39,441 bases of DNA from Bacteroidota bacterium (GCA_025963715.1 JAOQAG010000002.1:1-39441), one strand, 5' to 3'; positions 1 to 8,044 are shown, numbered from the stretch's first letter. Numbers and translations: made by a program. The notes: generated by a model from the sequence alone, not told the origin.

Positions 1-180
1 TTGTTTATGGAAACAGAAATACTTTCTTCAGCTGTCATCCCGGGCTTGACCCGGGATCTGCCAATTAAGAACTGTGTAGGCGCTGCAAGTATTTAACAGA
101 TCCCGGGTCAAGCCCGGGATGACAGTATTATTTGTGAACATTGTAAAAAAACAACATTTTACTACAACATAACCAAAAAT
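1..180. repeat. Palindromic REP/MITE-like element, full copy
   Basis: Two arms, 33-61 and 98-126, are perfect reverse complements of each other (29 bases). Each carries the nested core CCCGGGcttgacCCGGG and the end TGTCATCCCGGG, and 36 bases lie between them. The sequences outside the arms (about 1-32 and 127-175) recur, inverted, around the copy at 21970-22072, so the repeated unit is larger than the palindrome. Shorter relatives lie at 13366-13392, 34296-34392 and 35138-35156. No coding capacity is seen. Confidence 0.8.
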
Positions 181-290
181 TATTATACAGATTAAAATCG
201 CAAAGCGATTTTAATAATTGGTGTAATTCCTTTTTCACCTTTCTAATCTGCGTCCCGATAGCTATCGGGGCTGTGGCAACATACACCGGA
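181..290. repeat. Degenerate copy of the 38126-38250 element
   Basis: The stretch resembles the right part of the 38126-38250 element. It has ACAGATtAAAATCGCAAAGC near the left and TAATCTG...CTGTGGCAAC at the right, with the same order and similar spacing. It contains a perfect 10-base hairpin (192-201 with 205-214, loop AAA). It also has a perfect 16-base palindrome, CCCGATAGCTATCGGG (254-269), inserted in the right arm. It lies directly after the stop of the minus-strand desaturase gene, so the hairpins may also end that transcript. Confidence 0.55.
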
Positions 291-291
291 T

Positions 292-1767
292 TTATTTTAT
301 CAAACCCGTTGTAATTTTAGCACTCAATAAACACAACGGAATGCTCGGCCCCGGATGCACGCTGCCACCGCAGAAATACAGGTTCCTGATTTCTTTCGAA
401 AAATTGGCATGCCGCAAAAATGCTGCAAATTTATTATTGGAAGCATTTCCATAGATGGCACCAAAAGCACTGGAAGTACGCGCTTCCACCACACGAGGAT
501 CAAGGATCATTTCGCAATCAATGTATTGTTCAACATCCGTTTTCAAAACGCGGTTCAGTTTTTTGATCATGTTTTTGCGTGCTTCCACAACCAATGCATC
601 CCAATCCTGTCCGCTGTTATTCGGCACATTGATCATTGTAAACCAATTTTCACAACCGGCAGGAGCATCTCCCGGCGTGTGTTTCGATGTGATGTTAATA
701 TAGATTGTAGGATCGCTGTAAATCGATTTTTTCTCAAAGATCGTATTGAATTCTTCCGGATAATTTTCACTGAATAAAATATTATGTAATCCCAGTTCCT
801 TAAATTCTTTTTTAATGCCCCAGTAAAAGATCACCGCAGAGCTGGATTTAGGCTGCCGCAATGTTTTTTCCGGCTTTTTTACATCCGGCATCAGCTTCAG
901 GTAACTGTTGTAAATATCCATGTTACTGATCACCACATCGTAATGATCAATGCCAGCATCGGTTTTAACGCCTGTAACTTTTTTTCGTTCGGTCATAATC
1001 TGCCGCACCGGTGTAGAAAAACGATACGTAATTCCAAGGTCTTTCCCAAGTTTCAGCAGCGCTTCCGTGATCGCCACCATACCGCCTTCCGGATAATAGG
1101 CGCCTTCCATGATCTCCAGGTGCGGGATCACATTGAGCGTAGCCGGTGCCAGGTATGGACTGGAGCCGTTGTAAGTAGAATAACGGTTAAAGATCTGCAC
1201 TAATTTTTTATCCGTAAATGCCTTTTCATTTGCTTCATTCATCGTTTCAAACGCACCAATCTTTCCGAAATTCAGCAGCCCTTTCAATACATTCTTCGTA
1301 AAAAAATTACGCAGTTTGTGCAACGAATTGTGCAAAAAAACATCCGCCGTTAAATGATATACATATTCCGTATGATCCAGGTATTTTAAAATCCGCTCCT
1401 TGCTATCGCCCATTATTTTCGACATTTCCGCAGCGTATGCTTCTTTCCCATGATAGGAATCCACGCGGGTGCCATCTTCAAAAAAATAGCGGTAAACCGG
1501 ATCCAGCTGTATGTAATTAAAATACTCTTTTGGATTTTTGCCGGACAGTACAAACAATTCATCCACATACTGCGGCATGGTAAAAACCGAGGGCCCCATA
1601 TCAAAACGGTATCCTTTGCAGCTTTCCGACGATAATTTTCCGCCTGCAAATGCATTAGCTTCGTACACAGTAACCGCATATCCCTTGTTACGCATACGGA
1701 TCGCAGCAGCCAGACCGGAAACCCCGGCACCGATAACAGCGCATTTCTTATTATTTTCAGTGATCAT
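292..1767 (-). CDS. CrtI/CrtD-family carotenoid desaturase
   Basis: FAD-dependent amine-oxidase-fold oxidoreductase of the phytoene/carotenoid desaturase family, 491 aa, near the usual family length. An N-terminal dinucleotide-binding motif GAGVSG (residues 13-18) is followed by the GGKL segment typical of CrtI. The C-terminal FAD signature CGGSVHPGPSIPLCLLSAK is intact. The ATG at 1765-1767 is chosen because GGGAGG sits just upstream and a promoter-like TATTTTTG overlaps that leader. The open frame continues 38 codons further up but has no support there. The family acts on membrane-bound C30-C50 carotenoids. The exact reaction (phytoene desaturation, 3,4-desaturation or other) cannot be read from the sequence. 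No crtB or crtY is adjacent. It is divergent from the pigment cluster and may be independent of it, although a related oxidoreductase closes the cluster at 32658. Confidence 0.85.
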   Translation of the reverse strand: MITENNKKCAVIGAGVSGLAAAIRMRNKGYAVTVYEANAFAGGKLSSESCKGYRFDMGPSVFTMPQYVDELFVLSGKNPKEYFNYIQLDPVYRYFFEDGTRVDSYHGKEAYAAEMSKIMGDSKERILKYLDHTEYVYHLTADVFLHNSLHKLRNFFTKNVLKGLLNFGKIGAFETMNEANEKAFTDKKLVQIFNRYSTYNGSSPYLAPATLNVIPHLEIMEGAYYPEGGMVAITEALLKLGKDLGITYRFSTPVRQIMTERKKVTGVKTDAGIDHYDVVISNMDIYNSYLKLMPDVKKPEKTLRQPKSSSAVIFYWGIKKEFKELGLHNILFSENYPEEFNTIFEKKSIYSDPTIYINITSKHTPGDAPAGCENWFTMINVPNNSGQDWDALVVEARKNMIKKLNRVLKTDVEQYIDCEMILDPRVVEARTSSAFGAIYGNASNNKFAAFLRHANFSKEIRNLYFCGGSVHPGPSIPLCLLSAKITTGLIK

Positions 1768-1775
1768 AATCCTCC

Positions 1776-1809
1776 CAAAAATAATTGAATAATTTGTATG
1801 GCGAACAAA
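1776..1809 (-). promoter_or_regulatory. Bacteroidota-type promoter of the desaturase gene
   Basis: On the minus strand a TTTG (1806-1809) is followed after 22 bases by TATTTTTG (1776-1783), matching the -33/-7 consensus TTTG...TAnnTTTG with slightly long spacing. The expected start of transcription falls only a few bases before the GGGAGG and the ATG at 1767. This supports the short form of the protein. Confidence 0.45.
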
Positions 1810-1858
1810 GAATTTAAGATGGCTCGCCTTTGGCAAGCGCTGACTGCAAATTTTTCTA

Positions 1859-2011
1859 CCACATAAGGCACAAAGGAACACATAAGGCGTAGCGTAAATT
1901 TTAACCGCAAAAGAAACAAAAGAAAAACAAAAGGCGAAGTGTAAAAGCTAGCTCGACAAGCACTTTGGTATGGCGGATCTAACCTTATGTTTTCTTTTGT
2001 GCCTTATGTGG
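1859..2011. repeat. Imperfect palindromic repeat in a gene-free stretch
   Basis: The 519 bases between the desaturase start and the ammonia-lyase start hold no convincing gene. CCACATAAGGCAC (1859-1871) is the exact reverse complement of GTGCCTTATGTGG (1999-2011). The arms extend imperfectly inward (1859-1887 with 1983-2011), with further A-rich and T-rich paired tracts. The same family occurs at 27038-27340. The rest of the gap is AT-rich and holds the promoter at 2159. Confidence 0.6.
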
Positions 2012-2158
2012 TGGATTTTTTTGTTTTTCACACAATACGTCCATTTGTCTGCTTTTTTCTCTACACCTTTTGTAGTATTTTTTAAACACAGATTTGTAAT
2101 ATTCGTTCCTGTTCGCTATCCGTACGTTTATATTTATTCGTTATTCGTAACCATAAAC

Positions 2159-2190
2159 TTTGTATAATAAGCAAGAAAGGCCTATTTTTG
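2159..2190 (+). promoter_or_regulatory. Promoter of the pigment cluster's first gene
   Basis: TTTG (2159-2162), 20 bases, TATTTTTG (2183-2190): a full match to the Bacteroidota housekeeping promoter consensus. Transcription should start near 2196, giving a leader of about 90 bases before the ATG at 2287. This rules out translation starts upstream of about 2195. No terminator is evident between this gene and the ketoreductase, so it may drive several genes. Confidence 0.7.
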
Positions 2191-2286
2191 CGTTTTTTTA
2201 GAAAACTTACTAATTATTTTTATTACAGGGTAAAGAAACTATTTTTGTGCACCGCAAAGGAAGCACAGATTGATTTAATTCAGATT

Positions 2287-3834
2287 ATGATTTACGTAGG
2301 AAAACAACCACTCACAGCAAGCGACTTTTACAAGATACTTTACACCGCTGAAAAAATTGATCTTGACCCGGCAGCTCTCACGAAAGTGAAAGAAAGCCAT
2401 GAATTTTTAAAATCATTTTCAAAAGATAAGCTCATCTATGGTATTAACACGGGTTTTGGCCCGATGGCACAATACAAAATTACTGAAGATCATCAGCTCG
2501 AGCTTCAATACAACCTCATTCGCAGCCACTGCACCGGCGCAGGAAACCGCCTGTCGGATATTCATGTAAAATCCGCCATGATCTGCCGCCTCAGTTCCCT
2601 GATGCAGGGATTTTCCGGCATTCATTTCGAAGTGGTGCTGCTGCTGAAAGACCTGATCAATAACGAAGTATATCCGCAAATTTTTGAACACGGTGGTGTG
2701 GGTGCCAGCGGCGACCTGGTTCAATTGGCCCATTTGGCGCTCAACCTGATCGGCGAAGGCGAAGTAACCTACAAAGGCGAATTACGCCCTACCGAAGACG
2801 TTTATAAAGAGCTTGGCCTCAAACCAATCACTGTTCATCTGCGTGAAGCGCTGGCATTGATCAACGGCACTTCCGTGATGACAGGCATTGGCATGGTAAA
2901 TTTACTCCATGCAAAACAAGTGATCAACTGGAGCCTGCTTTCTTCCAACATGATCATCGAAATGGTGGAATCCTACAGCGACCATTTTTCGGAACAATTA
3001 AACAGCGTAAAACCACACATCGGCCAGCGTTTGATCGCACATGCCATGAACGTGGCCATGGGCGACAGCAAGCTCATCCGCAAGCGCGAAGAATATTTAT
3101 TCGATGGCAAACAATACGAAAACGTAGAAGTGTTCAAGGATAAAGTGCAGGAATACTACTCTATCCGCTGCATTCCACAGATTTTAGGCCCGGTGTACGA
3201 CACTATTTTGTATACACAAACCGTTCTCGAAAACGAAGTGAACTCCGTAAACGACAACCCAATCGTTGACAAAGCAAACAACAATATTTTTCACGGTGGA
3301 AATTTCCATGGCGATTATGTGGCGCTGGAAATGGATAAATTAAAGATCGCGATTACCAAGCTGACGATGCTTGCAGAGCGTCAATTGAATTTTTTAATGA
3401 ATGAAAAATTGAATGGGAAACTACCTCCGTTCGTGAATCTTGGAACACTGGGATTGAATTTAGGAATGCAGGCGGCACAATTCACGGCAACGTCCACCAC
3501 TGCCGAAAACCAGATGCTTTCCAACCCAATGTACATTCACAGCATCCCGAATAACAACGACAATCAGGACATTGTGAGCATGGGAACCAACGCAGCTTTG
3601 ATCACTGCAAAAGTGATGGAAAATGCGTACCAGGTATTGGCAATTGAATTATTAAGCGCCGCACAAGCTGTGGATGCATTAAAATTTGACGGGAAATTAT
3701 CCGGTGCTTCTCAAAACATCTACGACCAGGTTCGCCTGATCGTACCGCGTTTTGAAGACGATACCATTTTGTATAAAAAACTGGAAAAAGTAAAATTCCA
3801 TTTGCAAAATAATAATCCGGCATTGATCGCATAA
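2287..3834 (+). CDS. Aromatic amino acid ammonia-lyase, probable tyrosine ammonia-lyase
   Basis: Member of the HAL/PAL/TAL family, 515 aa. It would deaminate tyrosine to 4-coumarate, the aryl starter of flexirubin-type aryl polyenes. The MIO prosthetic group forms from Ala140-Ser141-Gly142 in GVGASGDL. The catalytic Tyr51 loop (LIYGINTGFGPMAQY) and the QDIVSMGTN segment are present. From memory it resembles the characterised Flavobacterium johnsoniae TAL closely along its whole length, including NLIRSH, FHGDY and HSIPNNNDNQD. The selectivity pair is Ser80-His81, which by general rules also occurs in histidine ammonia-lyases. Cluster context argues for tyrosine, but histidine cannot be fully excluded. 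The ATG at 2287 is chosen over an upstream TTG at 2188, which lies inside the promoter's -7 box. A long gap (152 bases of A-rich repeat) separates it from the ketoreductase. Confidence 0.88.
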   Translation: MIYVGKQPLTASDFYKILYTAEKIDLDPAALTKVKESHEFLKSFSKDKLIYGINTGFGPMAQYKITEDHQLELQYNLIRSHCTGAGNRLSDIHVKSAMICRLSSLMQGFSGIHFEVVLLLKDLINNEVYPQIFEHGGVGASGDLVQLAHLALNLIGEGEVTYKGELRPTEDVYKELGLKPITVHLREALALINGTSVMTGIGMVNLLHAKQVINWSLLSSNMIIEMVESYSDHFSEQLNSVKPHIGQRLIAHAMNVAMGDSKLIRKREEYLFDGKQYENVEVFKDKVQEYYSIRCIPQILGPVYDTILYTQTVLENEVNSVNDNPIVDKANNNIFHGGNFHGDYVALEMDKLKIAITKLTMLAERQLNFLMNEKLNGKLPPFVNLGTLGLNLGMQAAQFTATSTTAENQMLSNPMYIHSIPNNNDNQDIVSMGTNAALITAKVMENAYQVLAIELLSAAQAVDALKFDGKLSGASQNIYDQVRLIVPRFEDDTILYKKLEKVKFHLQNNNPALIA

Positions 3835-3986
3835 CATAAATGCAACAGACAATTGGCAGTACGCAATAAAAAAGAAATAAACAGTTGGCAGTAGACAAAA
3901 AGAAAAAACAAACTTGAGCTTATGGATTTGCTTTAAGAAAACCGTCAACTAAACTACTAACGACAAAAGACTAACTACTACATACT

Positions 3987-4715
3987 ATGAGATACGCATT
4001 AGTAACAGGAGGATCAAGAGGAATCGGACGCGCGATTTGTGCACAGTTTGGTGAAGCTGGTCATTATGTGATCATCAATTATACATCAAAACAGGACGAA
4101 GCAGAAAAAACACTGGCACTGGTTCGTGAAAAAGGTGGCGATGGCGAGATCATGAAATTTGATGTTTCCAACCAGGCAGAAGTGGATGCGGCATTGAATG
4201 GCTGGATCGAAAAAAACCCGGACAAAACCATCGAAATCCTGGTAAACAACGCCGGGATCCGCAAAGATCAATTACTGATGTGGATGAGCAACGAAGAATG
4301 GAACACCGTTCTGGGAATTGGCCTGGGTGGATTTTACAACGTTACCCGCATCCTGATCAAAGGAATGCTGGTGAAAAAATACGGCCGTATTGTGAATGTG
4401 GTTTCTTTATCGGGATTAAAAGGTTTACCGGGACAAACCAATTATTCTGCCGCAAAAGCAGGTGTGATCGGTGCTACAAAAGCATTGTCTCAGGAAGTTG
4501 GCCGTCGCGGCATCACGGCAAACTGCGTGGCGCCGGGTTTTATCAAAACCGACATGACGGAAGGCATCAATGAAAAGGATTTCAAACAATTGATCCCGAT
4601 GAATCGTTTTGGTACTGCGGAAGAAGTGGCGGATGCTGTTTCCTTTTTAGCGTCCGACAAGGCAACTTACATTACCGGGCAGGTACTTTCTATTAACGGC
4701 GGCTTGTACAGCTAG
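3987..4715 (+). CDS. FabG-like 3-oxoacyl-ACP reductase of the polyene PKS (ApeQ-like)
   Basis: Short-chain dehydrogenase/reductase, 242 aa. Features in order: NADP-binding TGGSRGIG (residues 7-14), NNAG (87-90), and catalytic Ser140, Tyr153 and Lys157 (YSAAK). The C-terminal GGLYS end is typical of FabG. It should reduce 3-oxoacyl-ACP to 3-hydroxyacyl-ACP in each elongation cycle of the aryl polyene. One odd point: the Asn of the usual SDR tetrad (xNL in FabG) is replaced by Gly in VLGIGLGGFYN (about residue 112). No Shine-Dalgarno sequence is seen; the start is preceded by a CTA-rich spacer. It is followed 91 bases later by a ketosynthase. Confidence 0.9.
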   Translation: MRYALVTGGSRGIGRAICAQFGEAGHYVIINYTSKQDEAEKTLALVREKGGDGEIMKFDVSNQAEVDAALNGWIEKNPDKTIEILVNNAGIRKDQLLMWMSNEEWNTVLGIGLGGFYNVTRILIKGMLVKKYGRIVNVVSLSGLKGLPGQTNYSAAKAGVIGATKALSQEVGRRGITANCVAPGFIKTDMTEGINEKDFKQLIPMNRFGTAEEVADAVSFLASDKATYITGQVLSINGGLYS

Positions 4716-4725
4716 ATTGTTAAAA

Positions 4726-4764
4726 AATGTATGTAGATACATTCAAAAAAATTGACTAAATTTG
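4726..4764 (+). promoter_or_regulatory. Inverted repeat followed by a -7-like box before the ketosynthase
   Basis: AATGTAT (4726-4732) and ATACATT (4737-4743) form a perfect 7-base inverted repeat with a 4-base centre. Thirteen bases on is TAAATTTG (4757-4764), a match to the Bacteroidota -7 box. No TTTG -33 box is seen at the right distance; the inverted repeat covers that place. It could be an operator with an activator-dependent promoter, or chance in AT-rich DNA. Confidence 0.35.
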
Positions 4765-4806
4765 ACCTCCTTTTCAAAAAAAGGTTTAATTGAATATAAA
4801 AATTAA

Positions 4807-6030
4807 ATGAATAACAGAGTTGTCATAACAGGATTAGGGATCTGGAGCTGCCTGGGTAAAAACCTGGATGAAGTGAAAGAATCGCTTTATACCGGCAAAT
4901 CCGGGATCGGGATGGACATGGAGCGTAAAGCCTGGGGATACCGTTCGGGCCTTACCGGGATTGTGCAACGCCCTGAATTAAAAGGAATTTTAGACAGAAG
5001 AGCACGCGTTGGATTATCCGAAGAAGCGGAATATGCATACATGGCCACACTGGAAGCCATGAAAAATGCGAAAATGGACATGAGCTGGGTGGAGAAAAAC
5101 GAAGTTGGGATCCTTTACGGGAATGACAGCTCCGCCAAAGCAGTAAGCGAAGCGATCGACACGATCAGGTTAAAAAAAGATACAACATTATTGGGTTCCG
5201 GTTCCATCTTTCAATCGATGAACTGTACCGTTACCATGAACCTTTCCACTATTTTTAAATTAAAAGGCATCAACTTTACCATCAGTGCAGCTTGTGCAAG
5301 CGGCTCTCATGCAATTGGCCTGGGCTATTTAATGATCAAATGGGGATTGCAAAAACACATTATCTGCGGCGGTGCACAAGAGGTAAACCCTTTTGCATTT
5401 GGCAGTTTCGACGGATTAAGCGCATTTTCCATCCGTGAGAATGATCCAACAAAAGCATCACGTCCGTTTGATAAAGACCGTGATGGTTTGATTCCGAGCG
5501 GCGGTGCAGCAACGGTTATCCTCGAAAGCTACGAAAGTGCGATGGAGCGCGGTGCTCCTATCCTTGCAGAAGTTGTAGGATACGGATTTTCATCGAATGG
5601 TGAGCATATTTCCAACTCCAGCGTGGACGGGCAAATGCGCTCACTCAACATGGCGCTGGAAGGTGCAGGCTTAAAAGCATCGGATATTGATTACATCAAT
5701 GCGCACGCAACTTCCACTCCGGGTGGAGATTTCGCGGAAGCACAAGCCATTGACGCCGTATTCGGACAAAGCAAACCAATGATCAGCTCCACAAAATCCA
5801 TGACCGGGCACGAGTGCTGGATGGCAGGCGCAAGCGAGATCGTATATTCAACACTGATGATGCAAAACAACTTTGTGGCGCCAAACATCAATTTTGAAAA
5901 TCCGGATGAAGCATCTGCAAAACTAAACATTGTAACAAAAACAACAGAAAAGAACATTGACGTATTTTTGTCGAACTCTTTTGGATTTGGCGGCACCAAC
6001 TCCTCACTGATCATTAAAAAAATCAAATAA
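4807..6030 (+). CDS. Beta-ketoacyl-ACP synthase (FabF/KAS II type)
   Basis: Thiolase-fold condensing enzyme, 407 aa, the usual KAS II length. The C-H-H triad is intact: Cys163 in SAACASGSH, His300 in NAHATSTPGGD and His335 in MTGHECW. The C-terminal FGFGGTN loop is present. It should extend the acyl chain with malonyl-ACP in the aryl polyene or the dialkylresorcinol branch. Its ACP starts 29 bases downstream and its ketoreductase lies just upstream. Three KAS II-type enzymes occur in this cluster, and which carries out which extension cannot be read from sequence. Confidence 0.92.
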   Translation: MNNRVVITGLGIWSCLGKNLDEVKESLYTGKSGIGMDMERKAWGYRSGLTGIVQRPELKGILDRRARVGLSEEAEYAYMATLEAMKNAKMDMSWVEKNEVGILYGNDSSAKAVSEAIDTIRLKKDTTLLGSGSIFQSMNCTVTMNLSTIFKLKGINFTISAACASGSHAIGLGYLMIKWGLQKHIICGGAQEVNPFAFGSFDGLSAFSIRENDPTKASRPFDKDRDGLIPSGGAATVILESYESAMERGAPILAEVVGYGFSSNGEHISNSSVDGQMRSLNMALEGAGLKASDIDYINAHATSTPGGDFAEAQAIDAVFGQSKPMISSTKSMTGHECWMAGASEIVYSTLMMQNNFVAPNINFENPDEASAKLNIVTKTTEKNIDVFLSNSFGFGGTNSSLIIKKIK

Positions 6031-6059
6031 AAACAAACTATATAATACCAATTACTCAA

Positions 6060-6317
6060 ATGACACAAGAAGAAATTATTGCAAAGATCAATGAATTTTT
6101 AGTGGAAGAGTTTGAAGTAGATGCGGAAAAAATTATCCCTACTTCCAACCTGCGCGAAACATTAGAATTAGACAGCCTGGACTATGTAGATTTAGTAGTA
6201 ATCATTGAAAGTAATTTTGGATTTAAAGTGGTTGCAGAAGACTTTATCAACATTCATACATTCCAGGATTTTTACGATTACGTGAACCGTAAAGTAGCAG
6301 AAAAAGCAACTGCATAA
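6060..6317 (+). CDS. Acyl carrier protein 1
   Basis: Small acidic helical protein of 85 aa. It has the phosphopantetheine attachment site Ser39 in LELDSLDYVDLV, the classical DSL motif. It should carry the growing polyene or fatty acyl chain for the neighbouring ketosynthase and ketoreductase. A second, distinct ACP lies at 21695. Two ACPs are also present in the Escherichia/Xenorhabdus aryl polyene pathway (ApeE and ApeF), but I cannot assign one-to-one orthology. The modifying phosphopantetheinyl transferase is not in this window. Confidence 0.93.
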   Translation: MTQEEIIAKINEFLVEEFEVDAEKIIPTSNLRETLELDSLDYVDLVVIIESNFGFKVVAEDFINIHTFQDFYDYVNRKVAEKATA

Positions 6318-6440
6318 AGTAAAAGAGTAAACAGCGATCAGGCAATAGGGAAAGCAACAGGGATAAATTATTAATTTAAGATCACAGGCTAAATTAAAAC
6401 CACCCTAATTACTAATCACTAACGACTAATTACTAAGACA

Positions 6441-7343
6441 ATGGCAAAGTGGGAAGGAAAATCGAGAGGAACGGTACTCGGCCATAAAATATTTGTATTC
6501 ATACTTAATCATTTAGGGCTAAAGCTGGCGTACATTGTACTAAGGTTTGTAGCCCTTTATTATTTTCTGTTTGCCCGTAAATCCAACAAAAGCATCTACT
6601 ACTTTTTTCACGATGTGTTGAAATACAAGCGGACCACCGCTTATTTAAAAATTTACAAGAATTACTACATTTTCGGGCAAACCATTCTTGATAAAGTGGC
6701 CTTGCTGGCCGGTGTAAAAACCAAATTTACCATCAATCACGATGGCGGCACCAACCTCGATAAGATCGCAGAAATGGGGAAAGGCGGCATTCTCATCAGC
6801 GCCCACATCGGTAACTGGGAAATTGCCGGACAATTGCTCAACCGCCTCAATACCACCTTCAACATCCTGATGTACGAAAATGAAAGCGCCAACCTGAAAC
6901 AATACATGGATGGTGTTCAGAAAAAGAAAAATGTGAAGATCATCGCGATCAAAGATGGCGAAATGGGACATTTAATTGAACTGCACAATGCATTCAGTAA
7001 CAACGAATTAGTAGTAATGCACGGTGACCGTTTCCGGGATGGCGTGCAAACGCTGGAAGCAAATTTTTTAGGCAAAACCGCAAAGTTTCCTGCCGGACCT
7101 TTTATCATGGCAGCAAAATTTGGCGTGCCGCTTTCCGTTGTATTTGCCGTAAAAGAAACCAGCACACATTATCATTTTTTTGCATCGGACCCCATCATGG
7201 TAAAACGTTCCCGCGATCCAAAACAAACCGAACTTGCTGTACAGGAATTATTACAAAAATATTTAGTGGAAGTAGAAAAAATGGTGCTCCGTTATCCCGA
7301 GCAATGGTTTAATTATTATTCATTCTGGAAAGAACAGGAATAA
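6441..7343 (+). CDS. LpxL/HtrB-family acyltransferase
   Basis: Lysophospholipid/lipid A acyltransferase family protein, 300 aa. The catalytic HxxxxE is His122-Glu127 (SAHIGNWEIAG), and a second conserved block, VVMHGDRF, follows. The N-terminal 45 residues include a hydrophobic segment, so it is probably anchored at the inner face of the cytoplasmic membrane. Family members transfer acyl groups from ACP to hydroxyls of glycolipids. Homologous acyltransferases are regular parts of aryl polyene clusters. Here it could attach the polyene to a lipid, or esterify the dialkylresorcinol. It ends with a strong terminator (7481-7517), so it closes the first transcription unit. Confidence 0.85.
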   Translation: MAKWEGKSRGTVLGHKIFVFILNHLGLKLAYIVLRFVALYYFLFARKSNKSIYYFFHDVLKYKRTTAYLKIYKNYYIFGQTILDKVALLAGVKTKFTINHDGGTNLDKIAEMGKGGILISAHIGNWEIAGQLLNRLNTTFNILMYENESANLKQYMDGVQKKKNVKIIAIKDGEMGHLIELHNAFSNNELVVMHGDRFRDGVQTLEANFLGKTAKFPAGPFIMAAKFGVPLSVVFAVKETSTHYHFFASDPIMVKRSRDPKQTELAVQELLQKYLVEVEKMVLRYPEQWFNYYSFWKEQE

Positions 7344-7345
7344 GG

Positions 7346-7617
7346 AAGTTGGCAATAGACAGTAGGCAATAGACAATTTATGTACTGTGTGTGGAAAAAC
7401 AAAAAAAGAAATAGACAAATTGCAGTAGACAAATGAAGTACTGTGTATAAAAATAAAAAACAGATAACAATCAGAAATGCAAAAGCGATAAAAAATGATC
7501 TTATCGCTTTTTTATTTTTTATAAGCGCTTAGCAAACTTGATTCCTGGTTCTTGCGTCTTAATTCTTTTCCACACACAGTACGTCCTTGTCTACTGCCAA
7601 CTGCCTATTGTCTACTG
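7346..7617. repeat. Imperfect inverted copies of a GGCAATAGACA intergenic repeat
   Basis: GTTGGCAATAGACAGTAGGC and the following bases to GTACTGTGTGTGGAAAA (about 7350-7396) recur inverted at 7567-7612, with a few differences. Related fragments lie at 3841-3895 (e.g. GTTGGCAGTAGACAA). This looks like a dispersed intergenic repeat without coding content. The right copy runs into the stop codon of the minus-strand cupredoxin gene. Confidence 0.5.
7481..7517 (+). terminator. Rho-independent terminator after the acyltransferase
   Basis: AAAAGCGATAA (7481-7491) pairs perfectly with TTATCGCTTTT (7501-7511) across a 9-base loop and runs on into a T-rich tract. The A and T runs on both sides allow function in both directions, so it may also serve the converging cupredoxin gene. 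Confidence 0.85.
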
Positions 7618-7941
7618 AACTCTGATAGCACCCTGCTCCGAAGAATTATTGGCGTGGTAATTACAGAAAAAATAATAAACACCTGCCGTGTTAAATGTGT
7701 ACGTATATGTATTGCCCGAACGGATGCGGCCACTGTCAAAATGCCCGGTGCTCGTTGCCGTATGGTCGGCATTATCTTTATTCGTAAAAGTAATGGTAGT
7801 TCCTACCGCTATGGAACGCTGCGATGGATGAAACGCCTGGTATTCCAGCCAGATCTCGTTCGGACCCGGCTCCCCTGTTGGTTTTTTAGAACAATTGGAG
7901 AATAAAATAAAAACGGCAAAAAACGGGATCAGTTTTTTCAT
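7612..7941 (-). CDS. Small cupredoxin (plastocyanin-like) lipoprotein
   Basis: 109-aa exported blue-copper-type protein, the only minus-strand gene inside the pigment cluster. A lipoprotein signal ends at Cys17 (FILFSNC), so it should be lipid-anchored in the envelope. The fold is indicated by GTTITFTNKD, then a His ligand in DNADHTATS and the Cys...His pair in FFCNYH, then the closing GAIRV strand. The axial Met expected between that His and the closing strand is absent; the segment reads ANNSSEQ. Either a Glu/Gln is the axial ligand or the site binds copper differently. Possible roles are electron transfer or copper binding. No link to pigment synthesis is shown; it may be an inserted bystander. 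Confidence 0.75.
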   Translation of the reverse strand: MKKLIPFFAVFILFSNCSKKPTGEPGPNEIWLEYQAFHPSQRSIAVGTTITFTNKDNADHTATSTGHFDSGRIRSGNTYTYTFNTAGVYYFFCNYHANNSSEQGAIRVQ

Positions 7942-8044
7942 GACGAGAGAAATTAATTACTCTTACAAATGTATAAAATAATAAGCAATACTTTTTAATT
8001 CAATCATTGAGACTTTTATTACACGTATTGTCATTCCGGTTTCA

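Noticed and set aside
1970-2167. 65-codon open frame on the plus strand before the ammonia-lyase
   Set aside because: It lies across the repeat at 1859-2011 and runs into the promoter at 2159; the protein is low-complexity, Phe-rich and resembles nothing.
2188-2286. N-terminal extension of the ammonia-lyase from a TTG
   Set aside because: The TTG is part of the TATTTTTG promoter box, upstream of the expected transcription start, and the family N-terminus fits the ATG at 2287.
7552-7905. 117-codon plus-strand frame opposite the cupredoxin gene
   Set aside because: It is the antisense shadow of the cupredoxin, whose lipobox and copper-site residues are clear on the other strand.
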